From Acidibrevibacterium fodinaquatile (GTDB taxonomy: Bacteria; Pseudomonadota; Alphaproteobacteria; Acetobacterales; Acetobacteraceae), in contig NZ_CP029176.1 in NCBI RefSeq assembly GCF_003352165.1, positions 1,054,001 through 1,118,000 of the forward strand: a DNA stretch of 64,000 nucleotides, given 5' to 3'. Below, in pieces: positions 60,063-64,000 of the stretch; the first letter of the stretch is position 1, and each line of letters opens with the position of its first letter. Position numbers and translations under genes: made by a program. The notes beneath the pieces are model-generated. The model saw only the letters and a program-made list of their open reading frames with translations, was not told the DNA's origin and did no database searches.

Positions 60063-61925
60063 ATGAGTGTGCTCGAAATCACCGCCGTCAGCTACGCGAT
60101 CCAGGGCCGGATGCTGCTCGATCGCGCCGATCTCGCCATCGCCGCCGGCCAGCGGGTCGGGCTGATCGGCGCGAATGGCGCCGGGAAATCGACCCTGCTG
60201 CGCCTTATCGCCGGCGAACTCGCCGCCGATGGCGGGGAAATCCGCCTCGCCGGCCGCGCCCGCCTCGCCTGGGTGCGCCAGGAGGCGCCAACTGGTGCGG
60301 GCAGCGTGCTCGAGACCGTGCTTGCCGCGGATCAGGAACGGCTCACGCTGCTTGCCGAGAGCGCAGGCGCCGCGCCGGCGCGCCTTGCCGAAATCCATGA
60401 GCGCCTCCGCGCCATCGGGGCAGAGGCGGCGCCGGCCAGGGCTGCGCGCATTCTCGCCGGGCTCGGCTTCGATGCCGCGGCGCAAGCGCGCCCGATCGCC
60501 GATTTCTCGGGCGGCTGGCGGATGCGCGTTGCCCTCGCCTCGGCGCTGTTTCTCGCCCCCGATCTGCTGCTGCTCGACGAACCCACCAACCATCTCGACC
60601 TCGAAGCGGCGCTCTGGCTCGAATCCTGGCTCATGCGCTTTTCCGGTGCCGTCCTCGTGGTCTCGCATGATCGCGGCCTCCTGGATCGCGCCGTCCACGC
60701 CATCGCCCATCTCGATCGCGGCAAACTCTCGCTGACCCCCGGCGGATTCGAGGCTTTCGCGCGCATCACCGCCGAGCGCCGCGCCCAGGAAGCGCGCGCC
60801 GCCGCGCGCGTCGCCGGCGAGCGGGCCCGGATCGAGGCCTTCGTCGCCCGCTTCCGCGCCAAGGCGACCAAGGCGCGCCAGGCGCAATCCCGGCTCAAAG
60901 CGCTGGAGCGGCTGCCGCAGACGGTCGCGGTGGTGGAAGCGGCGCCGGCGCGGTTCGATTTCCCCGCGCCACGCCCGATCGCGCCGCCGATGCTGCGGCT
61001 CGATGCGGTCAGCGTCGGTTATGACGGGACGCCGGTGCTACGCGGCATTTCGCTCCGCCTCGACATGGAGGACCGGATCGCCCTGCTCGGCGCCAACGGC
61101 AACGGCAAATCGACGCTGGCGAAGCTGCTGGTCGGCCGGCTCGCGCCGCTCGCAGGAGAGATTGAGCGCGCGCGCGGGCTCTCCGTCGGCTATTTCGCGC
61201 AGCATCAGCTCGAGGATCTCCTGGTCGAGGAGAGCCCGCTCGATCACCTCGCGCGGGTCTTGCCGCGCGCTAACGTCACCGCTCTCCGCGCGCATCTCGC
61301 GCGTTTCGGCCTCGATGCCGAGCGGGTAGAGCGCCGGGTCGGCGAGCTTTCCGGCGGCGAGCGGGCGCGCCTTGCGCTCGCGCTCGCAACCCGCGAGGCG
61401 CCGCATCTTCTGGTGCTCGATGAGCCGACCAACCATCTCGATATCGACGCGCGGCAGGCGCTGGTGACCGCGCTCGCCGAGTTTCCCGGCGCGGTGGTGC
61501 TGATCAGCCATGACGCGCATCTCATCGACCTCATCGCCGACCGGCTATGGCTGGTTGCGAATGGGCGGGTGCAGGCGTTCGACGGCGATCTCGCCGCGTA
61601 TCGCGCTGGCCTTGCAACGCCCGAGCCGGCCGCGGCCAGCGAGCGGCGCGAAAGCAGCGCCCGCCTCGCGCGGCGCGCCCGGGCGGATGAAAGGGTCGCT
61701 TCGGCGCCACTCCGGCGCGCCGCGCAAGCGGCGGAAGCACGGCTCGCCGCCCTCACCGCCGAACGCCAAGCGATCGAAGGGCTGCTCGCCGATCCGGCGC
61801 TCTATGCCGCAACCTCGGCGGCCGACATCGTGCGGGCGAATAAGCGCCTCGCCGCCATCGCGGACGCCATCGCCGAAGCCGAGGAAGCCTGGCTTGCCGC
61901 CGCCTCGGCGCTGGAGGAGGGGTAG
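60063..61925 (+). CDS. ABC-F family ATPase (ribosome-acting)
   Basis: The 620-residue soluble protein has two ABC domains in one chain and no membrane part. First: Walker A GANGAGKST, signature FSGGWRMR, Walker B LLLLDEPTNHLD. Second: GANGNGKST, LSGGERAR, LVLDEPTNHLD. The linker with RFRAKATKARQAQSR is the ABC-F interdomain helix, and the C-terminal tail is a coiled coil (residues ~545-615). The layout is nearest to YheS/Uup-type translation factors. It lies 85 bases after the aminotransferase and may be transcribed with it. Confidence 0.92.
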   Translation: MSVLEITAVSYAIQGRMLLDRADLAIAAGQRVGLIGANGAGKSTLLRLIAGELAADGGEIRLAGRARLAWVRQEAPTGAGSVLETVLAADQERLTLLAESAGAAPARLAEIHERLRAIGAEAAPARAARILAGLGFDAAAQARPIADFSGGWRMRVALASALFLAPDLLLLDEPTNHLDLEAALWLESWLMRFSGAVLVVSHDRGLLDRAVHAIAHLDRGKLSLTPGGFEAFARITAERRAQEARAAARVAGERARIEAFVARFRAKATKARQAQSRLKALERLPQTVAVVEAAPARFDFPAPRPIAPPMLRLDAVSVGYDGTPVLRGISLRLDMEDRIALLGANGNGKSTLAKLLVGRLAPLAGEIERARGLSVGYFAQHQLEDLLVEESPLDHLARVLPRANVTALRAHLARFGLDAERVERRVGELSGGERARLALALATREAPHLLVLDEPTNHLDIDARQALVTALAEFPGAVVLISHDAHLIDLIADRLWLVANGRVQAFDGDLAAYRAGLATPEPAAASERRESSARLARRARADERVASAPLRRAAQAAEARLAALTAERQAIEGLLADPALYAATSAADIVRANKRLAAIADAIAEAEEAWLAAASALEEG

Positions 61926-61938
61926 AAAGAGGAGGGCA

Positions 61939-61975
61939 AGAAAGAACTTCTTTTTTGAAAAGGCGCTTTCGCCCT
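61939..61975 (+). repeat. T-rich repeat-like terminator after ABC-F gene (copy E, weak)
   Basis: AGAAAGAACTTC then TTTTTTGAAAAGGCG follows the ABC-F stop by 13 bases. It shares the GAAC-T-run-GAAAA style of copy A but is shorter and diverged; the T-run suits termination of the plus-strand transcript. Confidence 0.4.
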
Positions 61976-61991
61976 TCTCCAACCTACTCTG

Positions 61992-62492
61992 TCAGAGATT
62001 ATTGCGCCGTTCCCTTGAACTTTTCTCTTCGGCTTCCTTGAGGCAGCGATCCCAGAAAGCGATGGCGTCGCGCAATCGTGGCAGCACCGGCCTACCCATG
62101 AAGTCGCGGGCCTTATGAACGTCAAAGGTTGCGACCCGGGAGACGCAGTCCGGCATCGACGGATCAGCGACGACGCCCACGGAGCCGAAGGCGTCGCTCT
62201 GCAGTTCGAGCCCGCCCCGGAACTCTTTCAGCAGAGCGTTTCGCTTCGGCTCGATGAAGTTCTTGAAAATCTTCTCCTCTCGCCAGTCCGGCCATTTCGC
62301 TCTGAGCCAGTCGCGCGGGCCAGGCTCAACGCAGTCCACCTTTTCGAGGACATGGCCGACGGAGCGCAGGAGGGCAATGATCGCGATATATAGCGATTGG
62401 TGGTCGGCGACCGGACGCATCACGCTGTCGTCCCGTTCGAAACGGGCGAGGAGTTCGCGGATCAAGTTTAGTTGGGCGCGCGCGACCAGCAT
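61992..62492 (-). CDS. Unrecognised helical protein (166 aa)
   Basis: I do not recognise this gene. The protein is predicted largely helical from its pattern: an N-terminal amphipathic helix (ARAQLNLIRELLARF), then SLYIAIIALLRSVGHVLEKVD, then KIFKNFIEPKRNALLKEF. The RNALLK segment is faintly like the Rx4-6H motif of HEPN RNases but has Lys where His is needed, so that idea is weak. There is no signal peptide or membrane span. It starts 3 bases after the 113-residue gene, so the two are translated together. The DNA is poorer in G+C than the neighbours (27 of 60 in one line I counted), which suggests transfer. Confidence 0.65.
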   Translation of the reverse strand: MLVARAQLNLIRELLARFERDDSVMRPVADHQSLYIAIIALLRSVGHVLEKVDCVEPGPRDWLRAKWPDWREEKIFKNFIEPKRNALLKEFRGGLELQSDAFGSVGVVADPSMPDCVSRVATFDVHKARDFMGRPVLPRLRDAIAFWDRCLKEAEEKSSRERRNNL

Positions 62493-62495
62493 CGG

Positions 62496-62837
62496 TCATA
62501 GCTTCCGAAAGAACGCCTCGATGTCGGCGACGCTATTGGTGTCGTCGACGGCGTACAGCACCCTGCCGGTCTGGGTGCGATCGCGGATTTCGATCTTTTG
62601 GGTCTCGTGATTGTAGGCGAAGGCGTAGGTCTTTCCGGCGATGGTCACCCAAAGCATGTTGGCGGGTCTGCCCAAGAACGGACGAGTACGGATGGAATTT
62701 GGCTCGCCACGCCAGATGATGCCACCAAGCAGAGCCAGGGCGATGCCTTTGACCTGGCCGGCATGGTGATCGGCGCGCTCCATGACGCCCTTGGCATAGG
62801 TGTGAAGTGCTTCGACATCTTTGGCGGTGATGGGCAT
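62496..62837 (-). CDS. Unrecognised conserved-looking protein (113 aa)
   Basis: The function is not known. The protein begins MPITAKDVEALHTYAKGV, followed by ERADHHAGQVKGIALALLGG, then a compact beta-rich part (NMLWVTIAGKTYAFAYNHET, then KIEIRDRTQTGRVLYAVDD) and an acidic helix ADIEAFF. It resembles small orphan proteins found scattered in alphaproteobacteria. ATG 62837 was chosen over an upstream in-frame start because the longer N-terminus runs into repeat copy D. It forms a tight pair with the following 166-residue gene. Confidence 0.7.
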   Translation of the reverse strand: MPITAKDVEALHTYAKGVMERADHHAGQVKGIALALLGGIIWRGEPNSIRTRPFLGRPANMLWVTIAGKTYAFAYNHETQKIEIRDRTQTGRVLYAVDDTNSVADIEAFFRKL

Positions 62838-62876
62838 ATGTTGCTCAGGCTTGCACTCTGCAGTGGTCAGGCGCGT

Positions 62877-62931
62877 AGAAAAAAGAAGCAAAAAGACTTT
62901 GACACGGTGGGCAGCGCCGACGGCGCTGCCC
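62877..62931 (-). repeat. T-rich hairpin repeat, copy D (terminator-like)
   Basis: On the minus strand, 8 bases after the alpha/beta hydrolase stop, comes the hairpin GGGCAGCGCC/GGCGCTGCCC (62909-62931), then AAAGTCTTTTTGCTTC and TTTTTTC. The GC hairpin is identical to copy A, and the T-rich end matches A and B. Confidence 0.75.
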
Positions 62932-62939
62932 TCTTCTCT

Positions 62940-63605
62940 CTAATCCGCGGCCATCGAAAGATGGCGGCCGACCATTTTCTTGCCGACATGATCCTCCACC
63001 GCCGCGGCGATCGCTTCGGCGTGATTGGCCATCACATGGTCGGCGCCGGGGAGAACCCGATAATCGACGCTGACGCCCTTCTGCGTGTTCAGCTTATCAA
63101 CGAGCTTTCTCACCGCGGGCTCAGGCACCAAATCATCGGCGTCGCCATGGATCATCAGCCCGCCGCACGGGCAGGGCGCGAGAAAGCCGAAATCATAGTG
63201 GCTGGCCGGCGGCGCGATGCTGATCCAGCCAGAAACCTCCGGCCGGCGCATCAGCAATTGCATGCTGACGAAAGCGCCGAAGGAATAGCCCGCGATCCAA
63301 AGCCCGCCAGCGTTCGGATTGACCGCCTGCAGCCAATCGAGCGCCGCCGCGGCATCGCCGATTTCGCCGATGCCGCCGTCATAGCGCCCCTGGCTTCGCC
63401 CGACGCCACGGAAATTAAAGCGCATGGTGGAAAACCCCAGCCGCTGGAACGACTGATAAACCGTATAGGTGATACGGTTATTCATCGTCCCGCCATGCAA
63501 CGGATGCGGGTGTAGCACCAGCGCCACCGGGGCGCCGGTTTCTTTCGAATGGTGGTAACGGCCTTCCAACCGCCCATCAGGGCCGGCGAACATCACCTCG
63601 GGCAT
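62940..63605 (-). CDS. Alpha/beta hydrolase (serine type)
   Basis: The 221-residue hydrolase has HPHPLHGGTMNN near the oxyanion hole, MRFNFRGVGRSQG, the nucleophile elbow GYSFGAFV, an Asp in HGDADDLVP and a C-terminal His in GADHVMA. This is the dienelactone-hydrolase/KANL3-Tex30-like group with unknown substrate. No signal peptide. Repeat copy D marks its 3' end. Confidence 0.88.
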   Translation of the reverse strand: MPEVMFAGPDGRLEGRYHHSKETGAPVALVLHPHPLHGGTMNNRITYTVYQSFQRLGFSTMRFNFRGVGRSQGRYDGGIGEIGDAAAALDWLQAVNPNAGGLWIAGYSFGAFVSMQLLMRRPEVSGWISIAPPASHYDFGFLAPCPCGGLMIHGDADDLVPEPAVRKLVDKLNTQKGVSVDYRVLPGADHVMANHAEAIAAAVEDHVGKKMVGRHLSMAAD

Positions 63606-64000
63606 GATCTCTGCGTTCCATTTCTACTGACTATGATACTCGGCAACCTTATCGCCTATCAGCACGTCGAGGACATAAGTATTATGATTGCGTTATTGAG
63701 CGATCCTAAACGTTTTCGCGAAGCTACCGCAGCGCGCCATCGGCAAATTCGACAATCCCGACGCTTCCGGCGATATCGACCCTTTCGCTGATCCCTTTCG
63801 TTGACTAAATCTCGAGAGGGTAGATCGGAAAGTGGGGTGACCATCGATGACCGGCACCTGGGTTGCAGCCACGGCGTTGAACCACAGGATGACCGGCGGG
63901 AGAGCGTCTGTGGCGGGACGGTCTTGCGCGCGGGGCTCCTGGCTTACTCCTCCATTTCGTGCGAATCCTTGGCGCGAGCCGAGGATTCGGGGGTTGACGG
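63606..64000. other. Right-edge region without recognisable gene
   Basis: The last ~395 bases have short open frames only (61 codons on minus at 63659-63844; an open frame from ATG 63847 on plus to the edge). None shows a familiar motif. The part from 63620 to 63720 is rather AT-rich and may hold the promoter of the alpha/beta hydrolase. The 63847 frame may be the start of a gene beyond the window. Confidence 0.4.

Noticed and set aside
61992-62492. Calling the 166-residue protein a HEPN toxin
   Set aside because: The only support is an RNALLK helix; the essential His of Rx4-6H is not there, so I left function open.

Overview
This is a chromosomal stretch of a GC-rich, motile Gram-negative alphaproteobacterium. 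The gene content and order (ileS-lspA-DUF3035 lipoprotein, dat-HAD-hfq-hflX, an EipB/DUF1849 protein, a hybrid CheA-REC, a CHR-type transporter, T-rich gene-end repeats) fit Rhodospirillales, most likely Acetobacteraceae. That assignment is inference from gene families, not from a marker search.

Left part (1-31 kb), mostly housekeeping. A partial multidomain glycosyltransferase runs off the left edge. It is followed by DUF3035 lipoprotein, lspA, ileS and ribF on the minus strand, and an OmpA-type outer-membrane protein on the plus strand. A flagellar hook locus comes next: flgE-flgK-flgL on minus and fliK-flgD on plus, diverging from a 302-base region in which I read one sigma-54 type -24/-12 promoter in each direction. 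Then follow rnd, aspS, eipB-like, an EthD-like gene, an IS1380-family transposase scrap, malQ, a GAF-GGDEF diguanylate cyclase, chrA, hflX, hfq, a HAD phosphatase, dat, ilvD and an epoxide-hydrolase-like gene.

Middle (31-49 kb). A truncated IS5-family transposase scrap is followed by an MHYT-PAS-GGDEF-EAL protein, a metabolite:H+ symporter, a propionyl/acetyl-CoA synthetase, a 1274-residue enzyme joining WbsX, GT4 and GT2 modules, a phospholipase D lipoprotein, and a compact chemotaxis operon cheA-cheW-cheY-cheB-cheR.

Right part (49-64 kb). Sulfate assimilation (cysH-cysD-cysNC) and a ppsA-BON-pfkB operon are both on minus; the latter has a perfect FNR/FixK-type box upstream. Then come tRNA-Tyr, a CapD-type sugar dehydratase with a DegT aminotransferase, an ABC-F ATPase, a small AT-richer island of two unrecognised genes, and an alpha/beta hydrolase. 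The last ~395 bases hold nothing I can name.

Non-coding highlights. A 106-bp MITE-like element is present twice in inverted orientation with one difference, enclosing the hflX-to-epoxide-hydrolase block. A family of T-rich, hairpin-forming repeats sits just after gene ends in at least five places. The best candidates for something not well described are the two-gene island at 61992-62837, the oxygen-regulated ppsA-BON-pfkB operon, and the tandem WY/YPD modules at the N-termini of two large glycosyltransferases.
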